Source: Echinostoma caproni
Lineage: Eukaryota > Platyhelminthes > Trematoda > Plagiorchiida > Echinostomatidae
DNA: 64,000 bases
Direction: 5' to 3'
Assembly: GCA_900618425.1 (NCBI GenBank)
Contig: UZAN01039887.1
Span: forward strand, 6,168 to 70,167
A program made the translations under genes and the position numbers. Below the pieces are notes generated by a model. That model saw only the letters and a list, made by a program, of their open reading frames with translations, ran no database searches and had not been told where the DNA came from. Below are positions 52,701 through 64,000 of this stretch, in pieces. Within the stretch, counting starts at the first letter, position 1. Every line of letters starts with the position of its first letter.

Positions 52701-52930
52701 CCTGAATGCCAAATCAACTTGATAGGTTGCGATTTCGACCCAGTAACTGACCAGTTCGAGTTTTCCAGAAGGTTCAAAATTCCCAACGGGTTTGTTTAAA
52801 CAGCGACTTTTTGTCGACTCGAAAATCGATTCGGAAATGACTGAAAAATCGTTGTGCACAAATTTAGGAATCGAGCAGAATGCGAATACCTCAGTTATCG
52901 TCCAAACATATCTATTCTTGTTTTATATAG

Positions 52931-53029
52931 GACACAAATGTACTCGGTTTTAAAGGTCCACGACGAATGACTGTTCTTCTTCCTCGAATGACATCCACAG
53001 AACAGCACACGGAATTCGGGACCGGAACG
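52931..53029 (+). CDS. tub: Tubby-family gene, exon E (tubby domain, VLGFKGPR strand)
   Basis: This 33-codon exon lies between TTATATAG and GTATGT and is phase 0 at both ends. It reads [20 protein letters not shown] followed by a polar stretch ending GTGT. The first part matches the highly conserved [11 protein letters not shown] segment of TUB/TULP proteins, which holds another arginine of the phosphoinositide-binding pocket; here the arginine is kept in GPRR. It joins directly to exon D, giving ...LAAIVY-DTNVLGF, the order seen in all animal tubby domains. The second part matches the variable stretch that in human TUB follows the PGM motif. Confidence 0.96.
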
Positions 53030-55409
53030 GTATGTTTATATTCCTGATTTCTCCCGGATTAATTTGTGTCATTTTGTCTGAATTGTTGTGTGTGCGGGGA
53101 GTGGAGGCGGGGCAAATGTATCTACGTATTTATTTGATTTGAATTTGGAACGTTTCCGAACAATTTGTGAGAATATGAAAACTGGCCCACGTATGAATCT
53201 GTCTCTTCTTACTCACGGTTTCTGTTGATTTTAAAACTGTCAGGAAGATCCGCATTGGCTTGCATTCTTCCTCCTCTTATATGAATTCCACAGCGAACGC
53301 TACTAGCTTTCGTATTTGACTTCCAGCTAACATCGATTTCGTTTTTAGAAATATATATCATATTCTGCATTTTATTCCCTCATTGAATTAGAAACCCGAG
53401 AAATGGAGCATAAAGTCTACTTAGAACACGGCTTTTTTTCTCGTATCAAATGTCCATATGGATTGATAGTTGCCAGGCTAAAATATCTTCTGCATCAGCA
53501 TCAAATCTAATTGTTTGTGCGAGTCCCTTGGGTATTCTCATTTGGCGCCTGGATATGGTTGTCAGGTGAGACGTAACAACGGACTAAGTGTTCAAGCATT
53601 GCTGTCTACACAGCATTGGAAGATTCTAATGAGATAGGCGAACGAACGATATAGAGATTTAACAGAAAGCACCAAGCTATCGATGTCAAGTATTACGGAG
53701 TTCTCAAGCTGGAGTAATTTGCTAAGCGTGTGAGCGGATAAACTTGCTCAGTGTGCGATGTTTACAACATTGATAGCGACTGGATAAAGATCACTCTCGC
53801 GTGAATTAATGATAATCTTGATCAGTAGAATCGATTATTCCCGGAATGTACCAGTTACACACATTGAATGAAAAACGCAGTTTAGAGAAAAAGCTTTTCT
53901 TCTGGTGATTGATCAAATGACTAATACGTCACACTTTATATCACATCATTTTATACAGAAAAGAGGAAACAAAACTGATGATTATTCAAATGAGGATTGT
54001 TATTATTGTTTTCTGTCCTGATCATATAGGTCGTTTAGACTTTTTTCTAGCACATGTCACCATCCGGTTAGGCGATGGGTTGAGACCTTAGTTGATCTAG
54101 TTGAGTAGAGCGAAACATTTTTTTTGCTTTATATGCTCATTCTTATTACTCATAGTTTTTCACTTACGCCCTTCGTGACCAAATCTNNNNNNNNNNNNNN
54201 NNNNNNNNNNNNNNNNNNNNNNNNNNNNNNNNNNNNNNNNNNNNNNNNNNNNNNNNNNNNNNNNNNNNNNNNNNNNNNNNNNNNNNNNNNNNNNNNNNNN
54301 NNNNNNNNNNNNNNNNNNNNNNNNNNNNNNNNNNNNNNNNNNNNNNNNNNNNNNNNNNNNNNNNNNNNNNNNNNNNNNNNNNNNNNNNNNNNNNNNNNNN
54401 NNNNNNNNNNNNNNNNNNNNNNNNNNNNNNNNNNNNNNNNNNNNNNNNNNNNNNNNNNNNNNNNNNNNNNNNNNNNNNNNNNNNNNNNNNNNNNNNNNNN
54501 NNNNNNNNNNNNNNNNNNNNNNNNNNNNNNNNNNNNNNNNNNNNNNNNNNNNNNNNNNNNNNNNNNNNNNNNNNNNNNNNNNNNNNNNNNNNNNNNNNNN
54601 NNNNNNNNNNNNNNNNNNNNNNNNNNNNNNNNNNNNNNNNNNNNNNNNNNNNNNNNNNNNNNNNNNNNNNNNNNNNNNNNNNNNNNNNNNNNNNNNNNNN
54701 NNNNNNNNNNNNNNNNNNNNNNNNNNNNNNNNNNNNNNNNNNNNNNNNNNNNNNNNNNNNNNNNNNNNNNNNNNNNNNNNNNNNNNNNNNNNNNNNNNNN
54801 NNNNNNNNNNNNNNNNNNNNNNNNNNNNNNNNNNNNNNNNNNNNNNNNNNNNNNNNNNNNNNNNNNNNNNNNNNNNNNNNNNNNNNNNNNNNNNNNNNNN
54901 NNNNNNNNNNNNNNNNNNNNNNNNNNNNNNNNNACACTAGGTTCCTGAATGAATGTGTTTAATACTGGAGAAGTAAGTGGGTGAATAAAGTCAATGGGAA
55001 AGAAAGCTACTAAATGCCTAAGTGAACGACAATCTACTTATCTGTTAGTTTTGATTTTGTCCCAAGTGGCTGGGTACATTAAGCATCGCAATTTATCTTC
55101 TCGTGCTTGTAACCATAACAACTAGTTGACACGTTGACCACGCCCTCCGTTTGCTGGCCTTGGATTTTTGTCTTCCTATGATGAATTGTGTACGTATCCT
55201 TTTAGTGTCTTTTTGCACTTTCCGTGAGCATTAGTTCGTTCAAATGGATGCTAGTTGTTTTCCGCGTTCTGTTTTCATCCGGGATAAAAGTGTATTTGAA
55301 TCCGCATATAACTGAAGCGTGTTGTGACCAAATCAGTTCACGGTGACCGTTGTCTCGTTGACATGATGATCCCATACTTTTCTCATTCTCGCTCATTTTT
55401 TTGTTATAG
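53030..55409 (+). other. tub: Tubby intron between exons E and F
   Basis: A GT-AG intron of about 2.4 kb that includes the N gap at 54187-54933, so its real length is uncertain. Nothing else is recognisable. Confidence 0.85.
54187..54933. other. Assembly gap (747 N)
   Basis: A run of N within the intron between tubby exons E and F. Confidence 1.
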
Positions 55410-55497
55410 GCCCGAGGTACATTGCTTGACTGCTGGAAACAGAAGTCATGGGACGGTTTGATGGAACTTCACAACAAGAGCCCGGTTTGGAATGAAG
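55410..55497 (+). CDS. tub: Tubby-family gene, exon F (tubby domain, penultimate part)
   Basis: This exon of 88 bases (29 codons plus one base) follows TTTGTTATAG and ends at GTACGT. It encodes ARGTLLDCWKQKSW, then DGLMELHNKSPVWNE, matching the ETLLARWQ...IIELQNKTPVWND segment of human TUB. The donor is phase 1, so the next exon must begin with two bases that complete the codon after NE, followed by the conserved part that holds the last barrel strands and the buried C-terminal helix ending in the family's typical SSFDSKLACE. That exon was not found by eye in the remaining 8.5 kb and probably lies beyond the window. Confidence 0.95.
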
Positions 55498-58400
55498 GTA
55501 CGTTTGTGTGTTGTTTCTTTTCTTTTTCATTTGTTTTGCTCACATCGCTCTTAGTGCATTTTGTATTCTCACAATTGATCATCCATTTATTTCGTTTAAT
55601 CTCTTTTATTTCTATCTGATCCTATTCCGCTTGTGTCCTTTTAGACTAGCTTGATAATGCTTACTCACCGGTTTTAGTTTGTGCCAAGCTTTTTTTCGGT
55701 TTACGTATACATAAAGTGCTAGACACGTACGGAATAAATCTGGGTTTTAGGTTTTCATTGCGCATAAAAAAAATGCGGTAACTTATACGGCAAGTCAGAC
55801 TTAAGCTGGCAGGTCCTCTAGCAATTGGTCTGGTATTGGAACGGGGACTAGTAATAGACGTTCCCACCATCAAATCAAAGTGTGAGTGAAAGGGTTGACA
55901 CCTACACTTCATTTCGATTGTTAGATCGCACGTCCGCTGAAACTGAGAACCAATTAAAGTGCACACATTGCCATCATGAAAATCAATGGCAGGCTGAAAT
56001 TCGTCTCACTCATTTTCATCCTAAACGTATTCGTGGACCGCATATCTTTTTCCCTCTTGAAAGACGTATTCTAGTTAACAAAGAACAGGTTTTCACAGAC
56101 TTTGTTAGCAGTTCTGGGATTCAAATCCTTATTTTATTTTCTCCTTCGCTCCAGCCTGTAAATTTAACTGAAATGTAGGTCTCATGCCTACAGAAGTTAG
56201 TACAATACAACACAATACGTATAAGAGGTTCATTCTATGTGGGCTTCACAGTTGCCAAACTTTTGAATGCTATTTTGCTCCTAAACCTCATTTGGTTGAT
56301 GTATTATTCGGAAAAATTTGTAACGACAACTGAGAAAACATGGATTCAAAGTTATTTTCACATAAATCAGTCGGACAATTGAAAACAGGATCCGGGAATT
56401 CCGACATAGTGGTAGAAATAATGTGTTTTAAGCAGTAAGAGTCCTATTCTGGTTGAATACCCAAAACTGATTTTTTAATGTTACCCCTTTATTCTTTTCT
56501 CAACATTCTCACTCAAAATCAGTGTTGTTTTGTCTTCATTCATCCCCTCATCTTACGTCATCGGTATTCCCGTTTTCCGTGGCATCGTTACTTTCGGAGT
56601 TGATGCCTGTGTAGTGACTGAGTGTCCTCATTCTAGTAATCACCATTTTCTTCAATTGCCGAATAGCCTGACTGATATTTTTAGTTGTAATTTGCCTCGC
56701 TCTATTTTGTACTGCATTGCGCCAAAGGTTTTGATGCTCTTTTCACTCCAAAATCTCACTTTCACCATCGTACCTTGATTTGTAATATTCCTCGTCATCT
56801 CAATACTATTATTCAAAATCGACCCAAAACCAACTCTGTTAGTTATCTGGGTACTGTTCTGTCTCGGAACCCGATAGCCACGTTGACAATATTGATCTTG
56901 TTGTTCGCAGGTTATTATTTCAAAAATATATATAGCGTAACAAGACCATTGTTTTCTTCAGAGACTTGAGAAATTTGCATGTCATTATTATACGAACTCC
57001 AAATTTAAATTCTTGTTTTTTTTCGTTTTGTCACTTGTAAGAACGTTATAATTCCTTGTCGGTATTGCTTTTGATCGAATAGATACAAACGTTTTAGAAT
57101 CTTAAGCATCAACTTTTGCACGACGATTCAGTATCATTACCTGTTTCTGTTTTTCTGTTCCATTTTTGAACCGCTTATACTTTGAACCCCACCGTAAATT
57201 TGGCCAGCTTCTGATAACTGAAATATTCAGAGCATAAAGTCTACCTTAACTAACTAAATTGCGAATGAGGCATCATATCAGCTGCATGTTGGTGGCTTCA
57301 TGAATCATTTGCAATGGCTTGAGGGGCTAGAGTGAGTGCACCATAACGTTTTTCTGTTGATCATAAACGATCACCAAGATTTTGCGCTCCCCGAATGCGC
57401 TTTTTTGAATGCAACACGCGTTTTTGTGCGATCAGACCCAATTTCTTTCTAGGAGAGGGGGGATCCACATTTTAAAAACGCAATGTCTCCTTATTTTCCT
57501 GCAAGTAATTTGATTTGAAATAATTTTATCAAAAGAATAAAGTTCGATTCAATTTTCTGAGCCAATTCAAAATCAAATTATTGCGTGCAAGACCTAAAAA
57601 AGAACTGAAAAGTAAACCTGGTCTGCTTTAGCCGAATCTCAACAAGTTGGCAACACTAGTTGTGCTTCTGTGTGTATGTGTGTGACAGACTAAACCAGTA
57701 GTTGGAGGCAGAATGCCTATTCCTCCCTGTCGATTTGCAGCGATCAAAACATGTGCTGTTCGTCCATGAAGGGTTTGCCAACCGAAACGTGCAATGTTCA
57801 CTGAGTGAAGCAGTAGCATTAACGAGAACAACAAATGATGAGTCCGTAAAATTGAGTCCGCAATCTGTCCTATCACAACATGATTGTGAACCGTGTATTA
57901 CAAGCCATGTTTTGTGTCTGGAGCAGCATTTTCACTAGCTCTGATGGGGTGGCTTGGGTTTCTCGATTTATTAGCTCATGCGTTTCTTCATAGGTTTTGT
58001 TTCCCTTCATTAGCAACTTGATCATGTAAAAGGTGATTTAGACTAAATTCGGAAAACAATTTATCGCTAAGCGAGCAGAAGTAGTAGTGGGGTTTGTTCA
58101 ACAATTTGCATGTGTGCGTTCGCTCACCTTCGGGTGTTATGAAGTAATCACGGAACGATTTGGTGCAATCTACCAATTTATAAACTGGTTTGCGAAATAT
58201 CTAAATCTAATGGTACCTCCATAATTCGAATGCGAATATTTTAAAAGGAAATAAAAATAAACCATCATGTACCTTGATAGGATCTTGCTTCGTGCCGATG
58301 AAGTCTTTAGAGCAGCGATCAGATGTTTTCAATTGCAGCCTTTGCGAATCAACACATGCTCTCGTACAATGTTTGATGCACTATTTATTATCGCCGTTTC

Positions 58401-59689
58401 ATGTTTTGTTCAGCGCTACTCTGTCCGTTGGGAATAAGTTACTAACATAAAAATACATCGTACCGTTCCGTGATATTTACATCTAATATGAATTGCAATC
58501 TGAAGACGACCAGTTTTCGTGACTTTTCGAAGCCGTATCATGTAAATTTGCTGCAGTTGTGCGGATCACAGACCACATTTACCCTATGAATTGCCCCCCT
58601 GTTCCTCCTTTCCAATCTGTTTCGAATCGTTCGTTTGCGATTTGATACCGCAATTAAAAATGTCACAGTGCAAAGATAAGTATCATGCGTATTTGTTATG
58701 AACATATTGTTTTGGTAAATGTGTTTCGTTCTCACAACTCACTAATTACAGTCCTCCCAAAAGTGAGTGGTTTGTTAGTTTGTCGTCTACTAAATCTGTA
58801 CAATGACAACAGATTGCTGTTGCCAAACATTAATAAAAGAAATCTTAACATTTGTGTGAACAAGAATGTCTTTGGTTCACACTCAAAAAGTACAGTGCGT
58901 ATGGACATAAACTGATGGACTATCTTTCATTCTTTTTTATCAGTACCTTTGTGTTTACTCATATTCATTTCACTCAAAAGTCGTTAACTCGCTACTCAGT
59001 ATTTATTATGATTATTATTATTATACTTCATTGTTTTGCAGTTTTTGCTTCCTTAGAGGTTCTCTTCAGTTCATAAATACACTACACAGGCCAAATACGT
59101 TATAGAAAGGATAAGGTAAATGGCATCCAATTTCATTCATTTAATGCATCAAACACCAACCTATCTTGAAATTAGAGATTCATTTAAGCTGTACCGGTAT
59201 TCTAACTTCATTCTAGAACCATTCACTCCGCATATGTTCTCCACCAAGCACAAGTGGGTTTGCGACAGCTTTTTGCTTGTGTAATGGATAATCCAGAATC
59301 ATTCTTATTATAAATGCCACTCGGTTCGTGGTTTGCCGCTCATCAGTCCTGCTGAACCGGTACAGTGGTTTTTACACCGATTCGGTTGAAAGTTGTTTAC
59401 TGACTAAAAGCTGTATACTGATGCTTTTGTGTTTGAAGTGGTTTTCAATCACCTCAAAGATCTTGGCCGGGGAAGTGATCGTGATGCAGCTGGCCTTTAT
59501 ACAGTGGGTTCTCTCATCAAACTGACTTTCGCACCAATCATATGATCATTTTACATAGGATGTGTATCAAGGCACTTCAGTATTGGAATTATCCATTTCG
59601 CAGATAAGGGTCTCTCTTCGAAGTACCACCTAACGCTCTGACAAATGTCTCAGTATTATGCAACTATAATAAATCTTTAATATATCGTA

Positions 59690-59729
59690 CATATATATAT
59701 ATATATTTGTATATATATACATATATATT
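59690..59729. repeat. Interrupted (AT)n run
   Basis: AT/TATA runs broken by TTGT and AC. Confidence 0.9.
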
Positions 59730-60505
59730 TACAGTAAGGCTTGGACTCAGGATTCCATAGACGTTGATTTTCTCGGCAAATACCAATAGGCGGTGAGTGT
59801 GGCATTGTACTACCAAATTCTCGTCAAATATAATTAGAAGGATAAAAAATGTAAAAGTAAGCGTATGCGCACTTGCTGATAGCTTCCCACAGATTCTTTG
59901 AGGCCGTATTGCATGGTAGTAACCAGTCATCTAGAAGCCGTTTTGTATCTCAAACCCCATTACTTTTACTGGTAGTCGAAAAACAAACAGCTACTCCCGT
60001 AATTTGCTTTCACAAGTTGTATCTATCGTTAACGAATGGCCTATAAAACTGTTATTATTTAGATCACATTTTGTTATCAGTATTACTATTATTATTCGAA
60101 TTCCATGTAGTTCTAAAAATATACTATAGGTTTTCATGTCATTACAAAGTGAATTAAACTACAACAAGCTGTTCAAAGGAATCGTTTCAATAACATATGG
60201 TCTTAGCAGCACGACACTTAAGGATTGAAACATTTCACAATTCAGTTGTATTGTGGACTGTTTCATGCAAAATCCAATCACCATGTTGTTCTGTGACACT
60301 ATTTCAGGCACTTTGGAGCACATTCCCTAACTCCACAGACGTGTTGTTGGTAGGTGCTCCACTGAACCGAATCCCATTAGCGCTTATCAAGAGTGAATAT
60401 ACCATCATTCGAATGCTCTCTTACTAGTGTCATGAAGATTGCACTATCGTTTAGTTTGAAATCGTAATCCGTTTGGGACACCCGTCTTCGGAGTTTACAA
60501 TGGGT

Positions 60506-60530
60506 TATATATATACATTTATATATATAT
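60506..60530. repeat. Interrupted (AT)n run
   Basis: Two short AT runs separated by CATTT. Confidence 0.85.
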
Positions 60531-61459
60531 TCTATCAAAAAGCCTTTAGTGTGTAAAACGATTATATTGCATTTTACCGGTGTCAAGTTACTTTATTTGG
60601 ATGACTAATGGCCAGCTAAGCCTATGGAGGTGCATGCACGGTGGACGATCGGTTTTTGACGGCGAACCAGTTACAGGTGTTGTCTATTTACATCAATAGA
60701 ACTTGATCGTTTTAAACTGTCGGTAAGTAATTTCTGTTATCATTACGACAGCACCATTGGTGAAAAGGAAATTAACTTTGGCCAGTAAATCGCTGAGCAC
60801 ACTTCAAACTTCATTCTGTCAGTGACTCCATCAGATCACTGCTGTAATCAGTTTATTTACAGGTTCAGCATCAACTCTGTTCACGAAATTTCGAGCTAGA
60901 ACGTTTTGATGTAACGCGCTTACAAAGTATCTTTTACTCTCTCCCATTGGTGAAGATTTTTTAAGGCAACACACGGTAATCTGATATTCTTGTGCCTGGT
61001 TTCAAACATTTAAACATGCGAGGGCTGATTGATAAATATACTCAGAATTTCTACTTCTTGTTTATCTTAAGCGATCCGATTATTAATGACGCGAATCAGA
61101 GCAAGGGGCATTCAGAATCGGCTCGAGCCATTCACACTTCCACGAACAGCCAGAAACATATGAACGCGATACTTTTGATGCTCAACAGCAAAATAGTACT
61201 ATTTGATGATAAACTTGTCTGGATAAAGGTTACTTATGGTAACCGAAACATCGAATGACTAATAACCTTACTGTGCCATTCAATCTTAAATACGTACGCA
61301 GTCATTTCGTTGTCTATAGAAATTAGAACACAAACTGAAAAGCTAGGTAACTTTTACAACACAGTTCTGATCTGAATACGATTTGCATAGTTATCGCTCG
61401 CATTACTGATTTGTACCTAGTATCGCGTTATGTTCCCTGAATGGAGATCGGGATCATTG

Positions 61460-61665
61460 TAATCAATGGTTAGAGAAACTGAGTGATGTCTGAGTTTCGT
61501 AAACAGTGGTGCTTGTGCATATTCTTTGGAACCTTAGTCTGCTGGAATTTTCCACCCTCTCTTCGACTCTACTTTCAATTTTCAATCGTTCTTCTCCTTC
61601 ATCCAAATGAGCAACCAAAAGACAACAAACAAAACCACCGCACAAAGTTGCATGGTAAATAGTTG
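61460..61665. repeat. Dispersed repeat, copy 2
   Basis: The second copy of the repeat at 42985-43205, in the same orientation, with many substitutions. The shared 3' block is CACCGCACAAAGTTGCATGG. Confidence 0.5.
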
Positions 61666-61890
61666 TACAAAACTAAAAGTGTGGTCTGTTTACATGTATG
61701 AGAGTCAGTGTTTGATGTAGTACACATGTCACGTTCAGAAAAAACGTAACCTTCGCAAGTACATTGCTTTCTCCAATCAATGAACACACTCGTTTCTCCC
61801 ATGAGAGATACTTGTGGTTTTACGTATAAACAAAACTGTGTTGATAATCAGGCTGAAAGTCATTCGCAACAGTGGGTTTGTTTTTCATAC

Positions 61891-61906
61891 ATATATATAT
61901 ATATAT
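61891..61906. repeat. (AT)8 run
   Basis: Eight AT units. Confidence 0.9.
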
Positions 61907-62272
61907 TCACTTTTGACATGCCATAGGTTTTCGCTATGAAAAAATAAATAACTTGAACTGGAGTAATCACGGATTTTTCAATGTTATAACTACAGCAACT
62001 AGTGTCAACGGTGAAAATATAGAAAGCTGCTGTTGCCTAGGATTGAACGGCTTCATACGATACTGTTTTCTCAATATCCCTCAGTTCGCTGACTGATCGA
62101 TAACATCTTTAGAAGCAATAATTGAAAGTTGTTTTCGAAAGAACCATGCTCATCTAACTATACACGACACGCACAAATTACTTTTTAACAACTCTGTGTG
62201 TGTACTGCGACAACACGTCGTACCGAATGCCAGCTACACGTACTGTGTTCGAATGATTCGTTTCTTTCGTAG

Positions 62273-62473
62273 GGGCTTTACTGTCACTTGAAAAATACAA
62301 AACAGTTGTTGTATCTTAAATACGTTTCTAACAAGTCGATCGTTAAGTTCGCTGTGAAATACCGACGTGATAGTTATACAGCATTCGGTAATAATCGAGC
62401 GACCAAAGCCCCCAGTTCATCGTTTCACACAATTGCGGCAGCACTACCACCACCATCGATAGACCGAATGTAG
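62273..62473 (+). other. Weak candidate terminal exon (unconfirmed)
   Basis: After GTTTCTTTCGTAG an open frame of 66 codons runs to TAG, ending with a stretch that contains AAALPPPSIDRM. AATAAA follows within about 50 bases. The phase (0) does not match the phase 1 donor of tubby exon F, so it is not the missing tubby exon. It may belong to another transcript or be chance. Confidence 0.15.
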
Positions 62474-63701
62474 TCCCTTCCTGAATATGGATAGTACATT
62501 ACTATATATAAAATAAATGAAAGTTTAAAAAAGTTTTAAGAAAACTACTGTTACTTCGAAAAGATAATCCTTATGCAGGGTAAACCACCAAATATACTCT
62601 TTTCGCTTATTCTATCTTGACATTTCAATCTGGATATTATTTGCAGTGAGTAAAACGATGGTATTCACTAGTGATATGTTGAAATTCTGACTTCCAATAG
62701 TTCTTAAGTGCTCAGGTTTCGCTCACAGTATTATTGAGCGCACGACTTGGCCTTTGGGTACATTTTCACCTTCCATCAATCTTTTGTTGATTACCTTGGC
62801 TGTAAAACCGTTGTTTATTCAAGTTTTTACCCATCGTGGTCAGCAGCTTTACAGATTAGTGTTTTATCTTTCGAAATCTTTCTTACCAAGTTAGTTTACT
62901 CTGTCAAGGTTAGTCCTAAAGTAGCGTTCCCTGGAAGTGTTGCTTTGTTTTTCTCTTTCAGGTGGAGTGATCCATCAGTCTGATAGGCCTCTTGACGAAA
63001 CAGTACCTGACTTATACGTCAATTTCTAGGTATGGCTATGGCTTGAGGTCATAAGTATCATCATTACTTTGGTTATTTTGTCTCTGTTTCAATTGGGCTG
63101 ATTCCTTAGTTATTCGTAGGCTGCCTTCATGTCGAGATCTTCATTGCTTTATCCAGTAGTTTTACAAATTTTATGGTTTCTTCCAACATATATTATCTCA
63201 ATCGATTTGATACCTCTGTAGCACCATTATATAAAAACATGGGTAAATTCAGCTTAGAGAGGGCGCTTTAGGACTCTGAATTAAATGTTTATTTCAGGAG
63301 TATGAGCGGTTTGATCTGACCCCGATCATCTGTATTCCTGTTTGCATGGCATTTTTCAGTATTGAGTGTTCGTTCTTCTACAAAATTTTGAATCATGGTG
63401 TAATCAACTGATTTATGTTTTGCTTTCCCAACAGGTAGGTTTTGGGCCAGTCAAGATGTGGCTCCTTCATTAATCAGCAGATGCGATTCTCACAACAAAG
63501 ATCCATTTTGCAAAGTTTGGCATAGATTTAATGTTTTCGACCAATTTATCGAGCATAAACCAAAATGAGCTGCGGATTGAATCTCTGTCGCGCGAACAAA
63601 GTTATCAACACGTGTTCTGATGTCAATTCATAAACACTGCAATGGTGATTTTTACAATTTGATTCACGACTCTGTTGATCAGATGAATGCAGAAAACACC
63701 C

Positions 63702-63926
63702 CTACAAACGTTTACCCAATCCCTGACTGAAAACCACCTGGCCGTTAGGTTTCTTTTCCAGTCGAAAAACACATTTCGATACAAAATCAACCTGACTATG
63801 AAACTGAACATCATGTCCATCCGCCAATTTCCCAAATAGAACTCGATCACCAAGCTGAAATGTGTTTATCCATGCGCGGTCGGAAAGCTGGGGTGGGTTG
63901 TTGTTGTTGTTGTTGATTGAACGCGC
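63702..63926 (-). pseudogene. Coding-like remnant, possibly retroelement derived
   Basis: A 74-codon open segment without a start methionine, reading polyasparagine and then PPQLSDRAWINTFQLGDRVL, later HSQVDFVSKC and KPNGQVVFSQGLGKRL, then a stop. F.LGDRVL resembles a pattern seen near the C-terminus of LTR-retrotransposon integrases, but this is weak and no other integrase motif was found. Further minus-strand fragments (RHEGSLRITKESAQLKQRQN near 63050-63145) could belong to the same decayed element. The identity is unresolved. Confidence 0.25.
63897..63914. repeat. (GTT)6 repeat
   Basis: Six perfect GTT units. On the minus strand they read as polyasparagine or polyglutamine depending on frame, next to the coding-like remnant at 63702-63926. 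Confidence 0.95.
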
Positions 63927-64000
63927 CTATCGCGATAACGCTTCGGTGGTTCATAATGCTCGCACACATGATGTGCCAAGACCAGATACCATCACTTCCC

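Larger units (their letters stand above)
42674..52930 (+). other. tub: Tubby intron between exons D and E
   Basis: A GT-AG intron of about 10.3 kb. It contains a diverged dispersed repeat at 42985-43205, a candidate exon at 44778-44975, a truncated SINE at 45091-45330 and an AT microsatellite near 49719. No other coding region is supported. Confidence 0.85.
55498..64000 (+). other. Downstream tubby intron (start of) and flank
   Basis: Begins with the exon F donor GTACGT. About 8.5 kb follow without the expected last tubby exon. The stretch holds AT microsatellites near 59690, 60506 and 61891, a copy of a dispersed repeat at 61460-61665, a weak candidate terminal exon at 62273-62473, and a coding-like minus-strand remnant at 63702-63926. 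If the last exon is absent here, this intron is longer than 8.5 kb. Confidence 0.6.

Noticed and set aside
62273..62473. Missing last exon of the tubby gene
   Set aside because: The frame does not fit the phase 1 donor and the peptide lacks all conserved C-terminal tubby residues.

Overview
This window looks like part of a large, repeat-rich animal genome, most probably a flatworm and perhaps a digenean fluke. The evidence is AT-rich sequence, short coding exons with GT-AG borders spread over tens of kilobases, Penelope-like retroelement fragments with a GIY-YIG domain, and many decayed tRNA-derived SINEs. The phylum assignment is an inference from the style of the retroelements and was not tested by a search. 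Nothing bacterial or phage-like is present: no operons, ribosome binding sites or CRISPR arrays.

The one gene I can name is a tubby-family gene (TUB/TULP) on the + strand. Six exons are visible at 8477-8821, 10231-10719, 10864-10968, 42284-42673, 52931-53029 and 55410-55497. Together they give 1516 coding bases, about 505 codons. The first two encode a basic, serine-rich N-terminal region and the other four encode most of the tubby domain. All internal junctions are phase 0 except the last visible donor, which is phase 1. One intron is about 31.3 kb. The 5' end of the gene and the final exon, with the end of the tubby barrel and its hydrophobic helix, were not found and probably lie outside the window.

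Layout: 1-430 holds a broken Penelope-like fragment. 431-8476 is non-coding apart from decayed repeats. 8477-10968 carries tubby exons A to C. 10969-42283 is the giant intron, with a second Penelope-like fragment near 35.7-36.0 kb, several SINE-like pieces, an inverted SINE pair near 33.3-33.6 kb, microsatellites and two assembly gaps. 42284-55497 carries exons D to F, with a candidate alternative terminal exon at 44778. 55498-64000 is downstream intron or flank with repeats and a coding-like remnant on the minus strand at its end. Three long N runs (15760-16464, 32099-32911, 54187-54933) make apparent open frames on both strands that are not genes.

No wholly new biological system was found. 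The most useful observations are the reconstruction of the tubby gene, its lengthened surface loop, the frame-preserving exon structure, the possible alternative 3' end, and the repeat families.
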